Shown here: in pieces, positions 62,901-64,000 of the stretch
Layout of the letters: each line of letters begins with the position of its first letter
How positions within the stretch are numbered: position 1 is the first letter of the stretch
Origin: Siphonodentalium dalli
Lineage: Eukaryota; Mollusca; Scaphopoda; Gadilida; Siphonodentaliidae
Length of the DNA: 64,000 nucleotides
Assembly (NCBI GenBank): GCA_032622095.1
Contig: CP136067.1
Span: 94,602,707 to 94,666,706 of the forward strand
Reading direction: 5' to 3'
Made by a program: the position numbers and the translations under genes
Notes under the pieces: model-generated
Told to the model about the DNA's origin: nothing
What the model saw: the letters and a program-made list of their open reading frames with translations, nothing else
Databases searched by the model: none

Positions 62901-64000
62901 AGCTGACTAGTTCCTCTTATCATATCACGCAGCATCAATTCTATAGATACCAACAATCAAGCCTTGAAATAGGGTGTCTGTAATTTGCAGAATGAGGTTC
63001 CCAGAGGGTGAATTTGGTGATGCTAGCCTGCTTAGCAGGGTAGCATAACTAAATTCACCCTCTGGGGACCTCATTCTGCATATGACAGACACCATATTTC
63101 AAGGCTTGCCAACAATATTATACTGAAAACTGTAAAAATGTGTCAATGATACTTTATTGGGTGATATTTTACAAAATAAAATACATGGAGGCTGTCAACT
63201 AACTAATAATGACCATGGACTACTGAAGCTAAACCCAGAGCTAGCCGATCCATGGGTGCATTACTTCATTGCTGTGTGCCCCAGAAATAAAAAGTTAAAT
63301 TAAGAACCGTGTACATTTCTTTTTTATATTAGTTCTCTATATTCCGAAATTGGTAGACAACATTGCATAATCGAGGTTCCCAATGGGCGTACATCACAAT
63401 ATTCACCATTTGGGAACTTCAATCTGAGTCTTTGTCTCCCATAGCAGATGAGGCCATGAAGAATGAGGTTCCCAGAGGGTGAATTTGGTGATACTAGCCC
63501 GCTCTGCAGGATAGCGTCACTGAATTCCCCCTCTGGGGACCTCATTCTGCAAATGACAGACACACTAAACTCAGGCTTGGTATGAAGTTACCTCTGGCTA
63601 ATATCTCGGCTGCAAGCCTTGAAATAGTGTGTCTCATTTGCAGAATGAGGTCCCCAGAGGGTGAATTTAGTGATGCTACCTATGCGGGGTAGCATCACCA
63701 AATTCACCCTCTGGGGACCTCATTCTGCTTACACCTCAGCAGAATGAGGTTCCCAGAGGATGAATTTGGTGATGCTAGCCGCATAGCGGGGTAGCATCAC
63801 TAAATTCACCCTCTGGGGACCTCATTCTGCAAATGACAGACACACTATTTCAAGGCTTGCTCGGCTGATTTCAAATTAATTATCGCCATCTCTAGCACTC
63901 AGGCTTGCTGCAGACTGGTATCTTCAACTTAGTCAGTGAATCATACAATTCATGCTTTCTATTTCTTCTATAGGACTAGCACAGATCGATGGTAAAACAG
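26903..64000 (+). CDS. KMT2C/KMT2D: KMT2C/KMT2D-type H3K4 methyltransferase, N-terminal part (31 coding exons, runs off the window)
   Basis: MLL3/MLL4-type (trithorax-related) enzymes are nuclear catalytic subunits of COMPASS-like complexes that mono-methylate H3K4 at enhancers. Thirty-one exons join with every phase consistent, giving about 1,368 residues. Order: acidic, Ser/Lys-rich N terminus (1-182); extended PHD with CAFCNSGAKSMLGQGD (about 183-383); PHD cluster 1 (384-580); linker with AT-hook-like RPRGRP (about 682); PHD cluster 2 (754-941); proline run; DGACLSQSGMSQI block (967-1035); GIGGFITKIRSR; KRGHLEESYPSYMQ with NAFFGEE; then acidic blocks. This order matches vertebrate KMT2C/D, where HMG, FYR and SET follow; those lie past base 64000. 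ATG 26903 was chosen because ATGGAAG ends in phase 1, as exon 3 requires. PHDs of this family read histone tails. Whether this is pre- or post-duplication with respect to vertebrate KMT2C/KMT2D cannot be told. Confidence 0.93.
26909..27190. repeat. ~85-bp tandem repeat starting at the exon-2 donor
   Basis: About four units each contain GGTTAGGATGTTAGTCATTA-like sequence and AAGCCTTTAGATTCTA. The first unit begins at the GGTTAG of the splice donor itself. Confidence 0.7.
27499..28769. mobile_element. Nested hAT-like element (CAGGGTCCGGGCTG ... CGAACCCTG)
   Basis: Left CAGGGTCCGGGCTGAACC with TTTTTGCCAAA and right TTTGGCAAGTGGCAGCGCG with AACCCTG are inverted relatives. Flanks ATTATCAA and GTTATAAA agree only partly, so the target duplication has decayed or the ends are slightly misplaced. 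Confidence 0.5.
27790..28545. repeat. AAGGTCA-rich dispersed repeat, third copy
   Basis: Same family as 10130-10890: GAAGGTGACCCGACTTCGTC head, repeated TTTGACCTTGAA / TTTCAAGGTCAAGGTCA units, and tail ACACACACACAGACAGATC followed by CCAAAATATATAATAGA. It is the innermost layer of the nested insertion. Confidence 0.75.
29387..29848. mobile_element. Family-A MITE next to the exon-3 acceptor, 8-bp TSD
   Basis: It begins CAAGTCTGAGTTTAGTGT and ends AAACTCAGACTTG. CAATGAAA flanks it on both sides (29379-29386 and 29849-29856), which proves insertion. Its right edge is only 26 bases from the first base of KMT2 exon 3. Confidence 0.85.
29875..30157 (+). CDS. KMT2C/KMT2D: KMT2 exon 3: acidic/Ser-rich then Lys-rich N terminus
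   Basis: The acceptor is TTGATTTCAG (weak pyrimidine tract) and the donor AGAA|GTAAGA, in phase 1 and out in phase 2. It encodes SDSKPAAS, TRRSKSDSAIDETGD, KKKSPSKMKKD and a basic end HRRKKK. Low complexity, so family assignment comes from the downstream exons. An alternative start at 29859 (VELISDSDSKP) would suit the other frame of exon 2. Confidence 0.75.
30158..31070 (+). other. KMT2 intron 3
   Basis: It contains a CGATACGTATCACGATTT stretch near 30460-30500 typical of a degraded hAT terminal region; nothing else recognised. Confidence 0.4.
31071..31237 (+). CDS. KMT2C/KMT2D: KMT2 exon 4
   Basis: It lies between ATATTTCAAG and GG|GTAAAT, in phase 2 and out phase 1. It encodes SKGIKKLKILPLDPEKHKAA, then a Ser/Ala-rich stretch with AAEYYTKSPSLSSREGSMEN. 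The phases match both neighbours. Confidence 0.8.
31251..31608. mobile_element. Family-C TTAA-type MITE with a family-B repeat inside
   Basis: It starts TTAACCCTTTCTATACTAAA and ends TTTAGTATAGAAAGGGTTA in inverted order. A family-B unit (about 31329-31470) lies inside. Fourteen bases separate it from the exon-4 donor. Confidence 0.6.
31640..31915. mobile_element. hAT-like terminal fragment (CGATACA repeats)
   Basis: AACGATACACCCACTGC and CGATACATGTGTACACCCCT form inverted ends of the kind seen in hAT elements; no coding capacity. Confidence 0.4.
32290..32595 (+). repeat. ~60-bp tandem repeat of the exon-5 acceptor
   Basis: Five upstream units repeat CTCTTCACAGAGTATAGCAG and CCAATCATCTAGTCAGCTAC, i.e. 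the 3' splice site plus the first ~25 exon bases, near 32290, 32354, 32415, 32475 and 32537. The sixth unit is the real exon start. Confidence 0.9.
32596..32686 (+). CDS. KMT2C/KMT2D: KMT2 exon 5
   Basis: It starts after CTCTTCACAG in phase 1 and ends CAAGG|GTATGA in phase 2. It encodes SSQSPSQLQTQLSNESVSAE and EMPEVEEQG. It resembles the QRSVSEES region just before the first PHD of KMT2C. Only this acceptor keeps the frame open; the duplicated ones upstream hit stops. Confidence 0.85.
32777..33229. mobile_element. Family-A MITE, long form, 8-bp TSD
   Basis: CAAGTCTGAGTTTAGTGTGC to TATAATCAGACTTG, flanked by ATGACAGG on both sides. It carries the long inner part with CCTCATCTGCTATGGGA and CGATTATGCAATGTG. 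Confidence 0.85.
33450..33862. mobile_element. Family-A MITE, long form
   Basis: It begins CAAGCCTGGATTTAGTGTGT and ends ATATCCAGGATTTG. Arms with GAATGAGGTCCCCAGAGGG and the complement are clear. No perfect target duplication. Confidence 0.7.
33887..34470 (+). mobile_element. Possible Helitron-like non-autonomous repeat
   Basis: It starts TCTATATATAAAAGAGTAGT, with a second such start near 34381, and ends with a TGTGCGC...GCGCACA hairpin (34414-34430) and CTAG before T at 34471. A TC start, a hairpin and a CTAG end are Helitron hallmarks, but the hairpin is farther from the end than usual. Confidence 0.35.
34559..34741 (+). CDS. KMT2C/KMT2D: KMT2 exon 6: start of the extended PHD
   Basis: The acceptor is TTGATTTTTAG and the donor TCGAAG|GTATGC, in phase 2 and out phase 2. 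It encodes NGKLCAFCNSGAKSMLGQGD, then YEVTPGFNPF and a Lys-rich tail. C-x2-C, LGQGD and TPGF are diagnostic of the first zinc-binding unit of KMT2C/D. Confidence 0.95.
34721..34880 (+). repeat. ~52-bp tandem repeat of the exon-6 donor
   Basis: Three units (34721, 34774, 34826) contain AACATTAAAGAAGTCTC, the donor region and GCTTTATTTTACAT...TTCATGGTAT. The second lost GT; the third keeps AAAG|GTTTGC. Confidence 0.85.
34954..35641 (-). mobile_element. Pogo/Tigger-like DNA transposon remnant
   Basis: CAGTTAAACTTCGTTAAG at the left and its complement at the right, each next to TA. The minus strand at 35005-35271 encodes LNLNVLDAMTLMQQSW, resembling the C-terminal end of pogo/Tigger-family DDE transposases. 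The 0.69-kb copy is internally deleted. Confidence 0.8.
35996..36135 (+). CDS. KMT2C/KMT2D: KMT2 exon 7 (NAGNAG acceptor)
   Basis: The acceptor region is TTTCAGCAG|GG. Either AG (start 35996 or 35999) keeps phase 2, adding or dropping one Ser codon. The donor ACAG|GTATTT leaves phase 1. It encodes KSPRQPNQQEEHFCSISLDE, then LKNIGYSEDIDVLQIFEPTG, which corresponds to the KMT2C LSLVGL...IDIQALFDSTG block within the ePHD. Confidence 0.92.
36155..36445. mobile_element. Family-H MITE, left end lost
   Basis: It shares GATATAAAATCAATATTAAT, TTTATACCCCAAAAACTA and GGAAGAGATAATCCATC with copies at 39402-39757 and 57920-58331. Confidence 0.55.
36670..36785 (+). CDS. KMT2C/KMT2D: KMT2 exon 8: middle of the extended PHD
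   Basis: The acceptor is CTTTTATAG and the donor CACAT|GTGAGT, in phase 1 and out phase 0. It encodes HTWAHHCCAAWSDSV and FVDRAAFASLSH, the H/C-rich core of a C2HC-type zinc finger. Confidence 0.95.
36859..36927. repeat. Family-B hairpin
   Basis: GCCAATGCATTCTCTTATAT and its complement form a near-perfect stem with a GTCGACCATAGGTCGC loop. Intron 8. Confidence 0.75.
36995..37064. repeat. Family-B hairpin
   Basis: Near-perfect stem beginning GGCCAATGCATTCTCTTATA. Almost identical to the hairpin at 58908-58977. Confidence 0.8.
37225..37475. repeat. Family-B repeat, double hairpin unit
   Basis: GATGGGAGCTGCACTCATGC, two stem blocks with CATTCTCTTATATATGCAAG, and the closing AACTCAAGTCATGGAAGGG. 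Confidence 0.6.
37672..37776 (+). CDS. KMT2C/KMT2D: KMT2 exon 9: second zinc unit of the extended PHD
   Basis: The acceptor is TTCTTTTTCAG and the donor TTCCAG|GTGAGT, 35 codons, phase 0 at both ends. It encodes KCDYCKRYGASINC, KCTKKFHYPCASAAGCFQ, a classical C-x2-C ... H-x2-C PHD half. Confidence 0.97.
37777..39401 (+). other. KMT2 introns 9 and 10
   Basis: Apart from exon 10 (38255-38312), I see only AT-rich sequence with no clear repeat ends. Confidence 0.4.
38255..38312 (+). CDS. KMT2C/KMT2D: KMT2 exon 10: end of the extended PHD
   Basis: The acceptor is CTGATTTTAAG and the donor ATAG|GTAAGT, phase 0 in and phase 1 out. It encodes DIKTLSLLCEDHIGQAEQI, matching the FLLCPEHI closing motif of the ePHD. 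Short, but phases and motif agree. Confidence 0.9.
39402..39757. mobile_element. Family-H MITE
   Basis: TTAAGGGTGGTCTATCTCTT at the left and GATAGACCATCTTTAA at the right are inverted; 356 bp in intron 10. Confidence 0.7.
39803..39980 (+). CDS. KMT2C/KMT2D: KMT2 exon 11: PHD finger
   Basis: The acceptor is TTTCATTACAG and the donor ATGCAG|GTGAGA, phase 1 in and phase 2 out. It encodes AMCVICDTVGSIIEQLFCTS, CGHHYHGSCLDPP and GWQCPDCKICQTC. Full C4HC3 spacing up to the next exon. Confidence 0.97.
39970..40165 (+). repeat. 37-bp tandem repeat of the exon-11 donor
   Basis: Five to six units of CAAACATGCAGGTGAGAAAT and CTTTTAGTTTAATAT, the first spanning the true exon/intron border. Intact GT donors recur at 40018 and 40055. 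Confidence 0.9.
40695..40745 (+). pseudogene. Partial duplicate of KMT2 exon 12 in the intron
   Basis: GTGTGACACCTGTG and AAAGGTTACCATACCTACTG match exon-12 bases 90 positions downstream. One base is missing (TGTGTAAAGG versus TGTGATAAAGG), which breaks the frame, and no acceptor precedes it. Confidence 0.85.
40761..40875 (+). CDS. KMT2C/KMT2D: KMT2 exon 12: PHD finger
   Basis: The acceptor is TATTAATAG and the donor TGCAAG|GTAATA, phase 2 in and phase 0 out. It encodes LPGDENKMLVCDTCDKGYHT, YCLRPVMTTIPKNGWKCK. Nearly identical in pattern to vertebrate KMT2C/D. Confidence 0.97.
41162..41331. mobile_element. 170-bp palindromic MITE
   Basis: GTTCTTATACAAATCATAAA and its inverted match at 41312-41331 enclose two ~50-bp complementary arms with a short loop. 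Upstream (41036-41110) a TAGGGGTGTAACGATT hAT-like end is also visible. Confidence 0.75.
41425..41615. repeat. Family-B repeat
   Basis: CGTTTCATGACTGGATCTTC, CCAATGCATTATGTTATAT and the complementary ATATAAGAGAAAGCCTTGG. Confidence 0.55.
41634..41884. mobile_element. Family-A MITE, tandem double hairpin, 8-bp TSD
   Basis: CAAGCCTTGAAATAGTGTGT to CTATTTCAAGGCTTG. CTTGTAAG flanks both sides. Two palindromic units lie back to back, as in 63613-63859. It sits within a family-B repeat. Confidence 0.85.
41946..42136 (+). CDS. KMT2C/KMT2D: KMT2 exon 13: PHD finger
   Basis: The acceptor is AATTTTATAG and the donor AAAAA|GTGAGT, phase 0 in and phase 2 out. It encodes NCRVCGDCGARTPGNG, RWHLNYSVCDSCYQQ, CCPLCFKAYRHF, QCSLCKK. 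It continues the interlocked PHD series. Confidence 0.97.
42360..42789. mobile_element. Family-A MITE, long form
   Basis: CAAGCCTGGAAATAGTGTCT to CTATATCCAGACTTG. Flanks GGCAGGAT and AGCAGGAT match at 7 of 8 bases, an aged target duplication. Confidence 0.8.
42876..42981 (+). CDS. KMT2C/KMT2D: KMT2 exon 14: end of first PHD cluster
   Basis: The acceptor is CTCTGTGTCAG and the donor CAGGAG|GTAAGA, phase 2 in and phase 0 out. It encodes HVHADCDDGINRALLTKSG and PDYVCIVCKNTDQE, supplying the H-x2-C and closing C-x2-C. Confidence 0.95.
42982..44881 (+). other. KMT2 introns 14 and 15
   Basis: Besides exon 15 (43921-43984), it holds a family-C MITE fragment (43375-43455) and a direct repeat of AATTAATCACATGATTATCA near 43568 and 43613. 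Nothing else is supported. Confidence 0.4.
43921..43984 (+). CDS. KMT2C/KMT2D: KMT2 exon 15: linker
   Basis: The acceptor is CAAATTGTAG and the donor AAAG|GTTTGT, phase 0 in and phase 1 out. It encodes VIPGYGSFGSIDDVYEEYQF. Small and poorly diagnostic; accepted for its splice sites and phases. Confidence 0.8.
44882..45006 (+). CDS. KMT2C/KMT2D: KMT2 exon 16: acidic linker
   Basis: The acceptor is CTGACTATTCAG and the donor GAAAAG|GTAATC, phase 1 in and phase 0 out. It encodes DMQEESILSEDGILQTNFSE and QFQLNDDSMSSMDVDLQVFE. Acidic, probably disordered. The exon's second half is repeated downstream several times. Confidence 0.85.
44958..45430 (+). repeat. Tandem repeat of the end of exon 16 plus its donor
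   Basis: About six diverged units contain CTGAATGATGATTCC, TCCAGCATGGACGTC and TTTGAAAAGGTAATCTCATA. Copy 2 has lost the donor GT (AAGTTAATC); copies near 45183, 45233 and 45321 retain AAG|GTAATC. Reading through from exon 16 stays open across copy 2 and stops at 45124. Confidence 0.9.
45524..45640 (+). CDS. KMT2C/KMT2D: KMT2 exon 17: Gly/Lys-rich linker
   Basis: The acceptor is CTTTACATAG and the donor CCAAGG|GTATGT, phase 0 at both ends. It encodes GPQQLPAPMSGSNRPGQGKG and KMSSTTRPR. The final RPR joins GRP of exon 18 to give an AT-hook-like RPRGRP. Confidence 0.9.
45631..45805 (+). repeat. 36-bp tandem repeat of the exon-17 donor
   Basis: Units at 45631, 45667, 45703, 45753 and 45789 repeat ACGTCCAAGGGTATGTATGT. 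The third carries an intact donor at 45713, exactly 72 bases after the real one, with no stop between. Confidence 0.9.
46040..46300. repeat. ~38-bp intronic tandem repeat, about seven units
   Basis: Units of AGTTTTTATTCAGCCAACAT and AATACTTGTGAAACATT. It does not touch an exon border, unlike the others. Confidence 0.9.
46409..46516 (+). CDS. KMT2C/KMT2D: KMT2 exon 18: basic AT-hook-like linker
   Basis: The acceptor is TCATTCTTTAG and the donor AGTCAG|GTAAAT, phase 0 at both ends. It encodes GRPVPEKRRQRPMTVGEKRK and KGKVKTGMIACHSQ. Strongly basic; likely DNA contact or nuclear localisation (inference). Confidence 0.9.
46978..47128. mobile_element. Family-A MITE, short form, 8-bp TSD
   Basis: 151-bp near-perfect palindrome from CAAGCCTTGAAATAGTGTGT to TTTCAAGGTTTG, flanked by GTCATTGT on both sides. 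Intron 18. Confidence 0.9.
47576..47680 (+). CDS. KMT2C/KMT2D: KMT2 exon 19: linker before second PHD cluster
   Basis: The acceptor is TTGTTACATCAG and the donor TCTCAG|GTTTGT, 35 codons, phase 0. It encodes VIGSSSQESSKDDSGDD and PSTLILAHSDDEFVHSQ, matching the NTVVLFSSSDKF segment that precedes PHD cluster 2 in KMT2C. A diverged copy of acceptor plus first bases is at 47511-47537. Confidence 0.92.
47789..48221. mobile_element. Family-A MITE, long form
   Basis: TTCTGAGTTTAGTATGCCTG at the left; arms with GAATGAGGTCCCAGGAGGG; right end ATTCTTCAAATGACAGGTAC. Ends are degraded and no target duplication was found. Confidence 0.65.
48501..49072. mobile_element. DNA element with ~90-bp inverted ends
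   Basis: GAGTCCAAGCCTCCGGTCCA and GATGATGCTGTTTTTGGACT are matched in inverted order at about 48983-49072. Related in its end motif to the hAT-like element at 8606-9971. Confidence 0.7.
49113..49217 (+). CDS. KMT2C/KMT2D: KMT2 exon 20: PHD finger, cluster 2
   Basis: The acceptor is a ten-pyrimidine run then AG, the donor GTCAAG|GTAAAT, 35 codons, phase 0. It encodes DVCKGCGSFGRGDEGRLICC and TQCGQCYHPFCASVK. Confidence 0.97.
49526..49707 (+). CDS. KMT2C/KMT2D: KMT2 exon 21: PHD finger, cluster 2
   Basis: The acceptor is TATTTTTTATAG and the donor AAATG|GTGAGT, phase 0 in and phase 2 out. It encodes VTKVILQKGWRCLDCTVCEG, CGKPHDEGRLLLCDECDISY, HTYCLDPPLDHVPKGTWKCK. Very close to the vertebrate family pattern. 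Confidence 0.98.
49708..51252 (+). other. KMT2 intron 21
   Basis: It contains a short hairpin (AAGTCATATTGGACTC and complement, about 50200-50235), a family-C MITE fragment (50370-50470) and the exon-21 relic at 50589-50675. The rest is AT-rich and unassigned. Confidence 0.5.
50589..50675 (+). pseudogene. Decayed partial copy of KMT2 exon 21
   Basis: GATGAGTGTGACATCAGTTA and CAATCCACCTCTCGATCAC match exon 21 at 49626-49690, about 0.98 kb upstream. It now has an in-frame TAA (CTCCTAACG) and no splice acceptor. Confidence 0.88.
51253..51417 (+). CDS. KMT2C/KMT2D: KMT2 exon 22: PHD finger, cluster 2
   Basis: The acceptor is AACCATTCCAG and the donor GATCG|GTAAGT, phase 2 in and phase 2 out. 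It encodes CVCCVNCGATTPGFGCNWQ, NNYTQCGPCYSKISCTAC and YREDELIIQCVQCDR. In vertebrates the matching PHD binds the histone H4 tail (family knowledge, not shown here). Confidence 0.97.
51756..51868 (+). CDS. KMT2C/KMT2D: KMT2 exon 23: end of PHD cluster 2
   Basis: The acceptor is CATATTTCAG and the donor GACCAT|GTATGT, phase 2 in and phase 1 out. It encodes WLHAICDGIMNDDDAELAAD and YGYHCLYCRPKTG, giving H-x2-C and the closing C-x2-C. Confidence 0.97.
52271..52348 (+). CDS. KMT2C/KMT2D: KMT2 exon 24: proline-rich segment
   Basis: The acceptor is AACTTTACAG and the donor CACCAG|GTAAAT, phase 1 at both ends. It encodes a run of eight prolines, then AVEEQKPPTPPLPVVPP. Low complexity; supported by phase and splice signals. 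Confidence 0.85.
52450..52809. mobile_element. Family-G MITE
   Basis: GTAATTGACTTG to GTCAATTAC with inner inverted GGTAGTATACGGTATCC-like and GGTATTACC-like blocks; relative of 25404-26002. Confidence 0.65.
53109..53312 (+). CDS. KMT2C/KMT2D: KMT2 exon 25: DGxCLxxSGM block
   Basis: The acceptor is ACCATTCCAG and the donor TCAGGG|GTAAGG, phase 1 at both ends. It encodes VYMVDGACLSQSGMSQIDEL, then basic KMPKRRAKPRTKRPD and a Ser/Asp-rich end. It matches the DGVCLTESGMTQL block of KMT2C. Confidence 0.93.
53501..55727. mobile_element. hAT-like element, TIR CAGGGACCAGCC, 8-bp TSD
   Basis: The left end CAGGGACCAGCC and right end GGCTGGTCCCTG are flanked by TTGTCTAG on both sides (53493-53500 and 55728-55735). 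Inner inverted blocks carry CTTCGCCTTATTTTT and GGGCGAAGT. A second hAT-like element is nested at 54240-55148. No transposase frame was recognised. Intron 25. Confidence 0.88.
54240..55148. mobile_element. Nested hAT-like element, TIR CAGGGTTGG, 8-bp TSD
   Basis: CAGGGTTGGTGATTT at the left and AAATCAGCCAACCCTG at the right, with CTTCAGAC on both sides (54232-54239 and 55149-55156). Subterminal runs of TTGATTTAAATC are inverted. It lies wholly inside the 53501-55727 element, so it is younger. Confidence 0.9.
56076..56363 (+). CDS. KMT2C/KMT2D: KMT2 exon 26: Ser/Pro-rich segment with basic end
   Basis: The acceptor is TTATTGACAG and the donor TCTCG|GTAAGT, phase 1 at both ends. It encodes PGIEDSELRGDEAAKDGD, HSLSSPSWTSQSPSTTPI, LSPDRNPFSGVHPLS and ends EEKKKRQRRQIGL. 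The basic end joins GIGGF of exon 27, as in KMT2C KRKRKPYRPGIGGF. Confidence 0.92.
56455..56805. repeat. Family-B repeat, triple hairpin unit
   Basis: Three stem units with CATTCTCTTATATAT and the complement in succession, flanked by TCATTTAGCTCTTCC and CACCAGCACAGCTCCC. It begins about 90 bases after the exon-26 donor. Confidence 0.65.
56806..57597 (+). other. KMT2 intron 26, remainder
   Basis: AT-rich; no further exon or repeat end is supported. Confidence 0.4.
57598..57654 (+). CDS. KMT2C/KMT2D: KMT2 exon 27: GIGGF block
   Basis: The acceptor is TAATTTTGCAG and the donor GAAC|GTGAGT, phase 1 at both ends. It encodes IGGFITKIRSRPTKKEEE, directly comparable to GIGGFMVRQRSR in KMT2C. Confidence 0.95.
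57920..58331. mobile_element. Family-H MITE
   Basis: TTAAAGATGGTCTATCTTTT at the left and GGAAGAGATAGATCATCTTT at the right are inverted; TGCTGTA flanks both sides. Intron 27. Confidence 0.7.
58416..58540 (+). CDS. KMT2C/KMT2D: KMT2 exon 28 (NAGNAG acceptor)
   Basis: The acceptor region TCTATAGCAG|CA allows a start at 58416 or 58419, both in phase 1, differing by one Ala codon. The donor is ATGCAG|GTATGT, phase 0. It encodes NPDGTPADGAAKAPGDKPKR and TRRPKKRGHLEESYPSYMQ, comparable to KRYRKRKNKLEETFPAYLQ in KMT2C. Confidence 0.95.
58908..58977. repeat. Family-B hairpin
   Basis: 70-bp near-perfect stem-loop starting GGCCAATGCATTCTCTTATA, almost the same as 36995-37064. Confidence 0.8.
59173..59387. 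mobile_element. Palindromic TTAA-type MITE
   Basis: TTAACCCTTTCAGTGCCAAG and its inverted partner enclose two ~95-bp arms with a ~20-bp loop near 59272-59292. TTAA at both ends suggests piggyBac-type mobilisation. Confidence 0.8.
59423..60094. mobile_element. PIF/Harbinger-like element, TAA target
   Basis: GTGCCACGCAGACGCTACG at the left and CGCAGCGTGTGCGGTGGCAC at the right, with TAA on both sides (59420-59422 and 60095-60097). Several internal ATCGTAG blocks. It ends 93 bases before exon 29. Confidence 0.7.
60188..60446 (+). CDS. KMT2C/KMT2D: KMT2 exon 29: NAFFGEE block and acidic region
   Basis: The acceptor is TTACTTTTGTAG and the donor ACATAG|GTATGT, phase 0 in and phase 1 out. It encodes NAFFGEEMITKSRDGKHKL, SDDSDSEPEEFDPASLY, ISLPADWVPKPPPLKIDRPS. 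With exon 28 it reads YMQNAFFGEE, as YLQEAFFGKD in KMT2C. Confidence 0.95.
60461..60859. mobile_element. Family-A MITE, long form, just after exon 29
   Basis: CAAGTCTGAGTTTAGTGTGT to CAACTCAGATCAAGCTTG; arms with GAATGAGGTGCCCAGAGG. It sits between the exon-29 donor and the diverged copy of the exon-29 end. Confidence 0.7.
60876..60923 (+). pseudogene. Decayed copy of the 3' end of KMT2 exon 29
   Basis: CTTGGACAGTGTACAAAATG and AAGATATACAAATATAG match the last ~42 bases of exon 29 (60403-60446), now followed by CTATAC instead of a GT donor. Confidence 0.85.
61247..61342 (+). CDS. KMT2C/KMT2D: KMT2 exon 30: acidic block
   Basis: The acceptor is TACCTTCCAG and the donor TGAAG|GTACTC, phase 1 at both ends. 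It encodes EGDLKGLFPSDLHDDEELFN and IMGDDFVKESE. Confidence 0.88.
61343..61971 (+). other. KMT2 intron 30, first part
   Basis: Nothing beyond AT-rich intron sequence is supported. Confidence 0.4.
61972..62226. mobile_element. Family-C TTAA-type MITE
   Basis: TTAACCCTTTCTATACTAAA at the left and TTTAGTATAGAAAGGGTTAA at the right, 255 bp, TTAA ends. Relatives or fragments lie at 2040-2115, 29280-29360, 31251-31608, 43375-43455 and 50370-50470. Confidence 0.8.
62383..62713 (+). repeat. 42-bp tandem repeat of the exon-31 acceptor
   Basis: Eight upstream units of CATTCCTCATGTATTTTTCA|G then ATTTGGACATTGAACC; each holds a good 3' splice site followed by the first exon bases. One unit is 48 bp. 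The ninth is the real exon start and has one extra T in the tract. Confidence 0.95.
62714..62860 (+). CDS. KMT2C/KMT2D: KMT2 exon 31: acidic block
   Basis: The acceptor is GTATTTTTTTAG and the donor TGAAG|GTATTT, phase 1 at both ends. It encodes LDIDDDDTMDAIEEMSGDGS, KKEYLPDNLDNILDVDKNLN and VEAILSE. Only this acceptor gives an open frame. Confidence 0.9.
62958..63108. mobile_element. Family-A MITE, short form, 8-bp TSD
   Basis: 151-bp palindrome CAAGCCTTGAAATAGGGTGT to ATATTTCAAGGCTTG, flanked by CCAACAAT on both sides. Intron 31. Confidence 0.9.
63331..63579. mobile_element. Family-A MITE, long form, left end truncated
   Basis: Opposite orientation to most copies: CATTGCATAATCGAGGTTCC and CCCATAGCAGATGAGGCCAT, then a hairpin unit ending CACTAAACTCAGGCTTG. 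Confidence 0.75.
63613..63859. mobile_element. Family-A MITE, tandem double hairpin, 8-bp TSD
   Basis: CAAGCCTTGAAATAGTGTGT to CTATTTCAAGGCTTG, two palindromic units, flanked by CTCGGCTG on both sides. 115 bases before exon 32. Confidence 0.9.
63974..64000 (+). CDS. KMT2C/KMT2D: KMT2 exon 32, partial (runs to window end)
   Basis: The acceptor is CTTCTATAG, entered in phase 1, encoding LAQIDGKT up to the end of the window. It resembles the SEEQLDGILSPE region of KMT2C. Its true end cannot be seen; the last bases ACAG could also be followed by a donor. Confidence 0.75.

Overview
This is a 64 kb, AT-rich, intron-rich animal nuclear window. Two protein genes can be recognised. Their protein features, plus the dense transposons and long introns, suggest a marine invertebrate, most likely a lophotrochozoan such as a mollusc. 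The species cannot be fixed from sequence alone.

Left part (425-7827, minus strand): five exons of JMJD6, the Fe(II)/2-oxoglutarate-dependent JmjC hydroxylase. All splice phases agree. The first coding exon was not found, and the 3' end, including the second half of the catalytic core, lies beyond base 1.

Middle part (about 7.8-26.8 kb): mostly transposable elements and repeats. They include a hAT-like element, arrays rich in TCAAGGTCA-type half-sites, a 15-bp minisatellite in two blocks, an element whose ends are arrays of GCGTTTAAACGC, and a non-LTR retrotransposon fragment split by a TA-flanked element. No host coding exon was recognised here. A possible 5' UTR exon of the right-hand gene ends at 22229.

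Right part (26.9-64.0 kb, plus strand): the N-terminal third or so of a KMT2C/KMT2D (MLL3/MLL4) type histone H3K4 methyltransferase. I could build 31 coding exons with consistent splice phases, about 1,368 residues. They cover an acidic N terminus, an extended PHD, a first PHD cluster, an AT-hook-like linker, a second PHD cluster, and acidic/basic conserved blocks downstream. The HMG box, FYR and SET domains would lie past base 64000. JMJD6 and KMT2 are arranged head to head. Both act in the nucleus on chromatin or RNA-processing proteins, but nothing here shows that they work together.

The most unusual signal is structural. At more than a dozen exon ends in both genes, the splice junction itself (the last or first exon bases plus the splice site) is tandemly duplicated into the intron, from 2 to about 9 copies with units of 36-90 bp. 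Where I could check the reading frame, most decoy sites give a premature stop. One decoy donor, after exon 17, stays open and would add 24 residues. Superimposed on this are at least a dozen copies of a hAT-like palindromic MITE, several with exact 8-bp target duplications, and clear nested transposons inside KMT2 introns.
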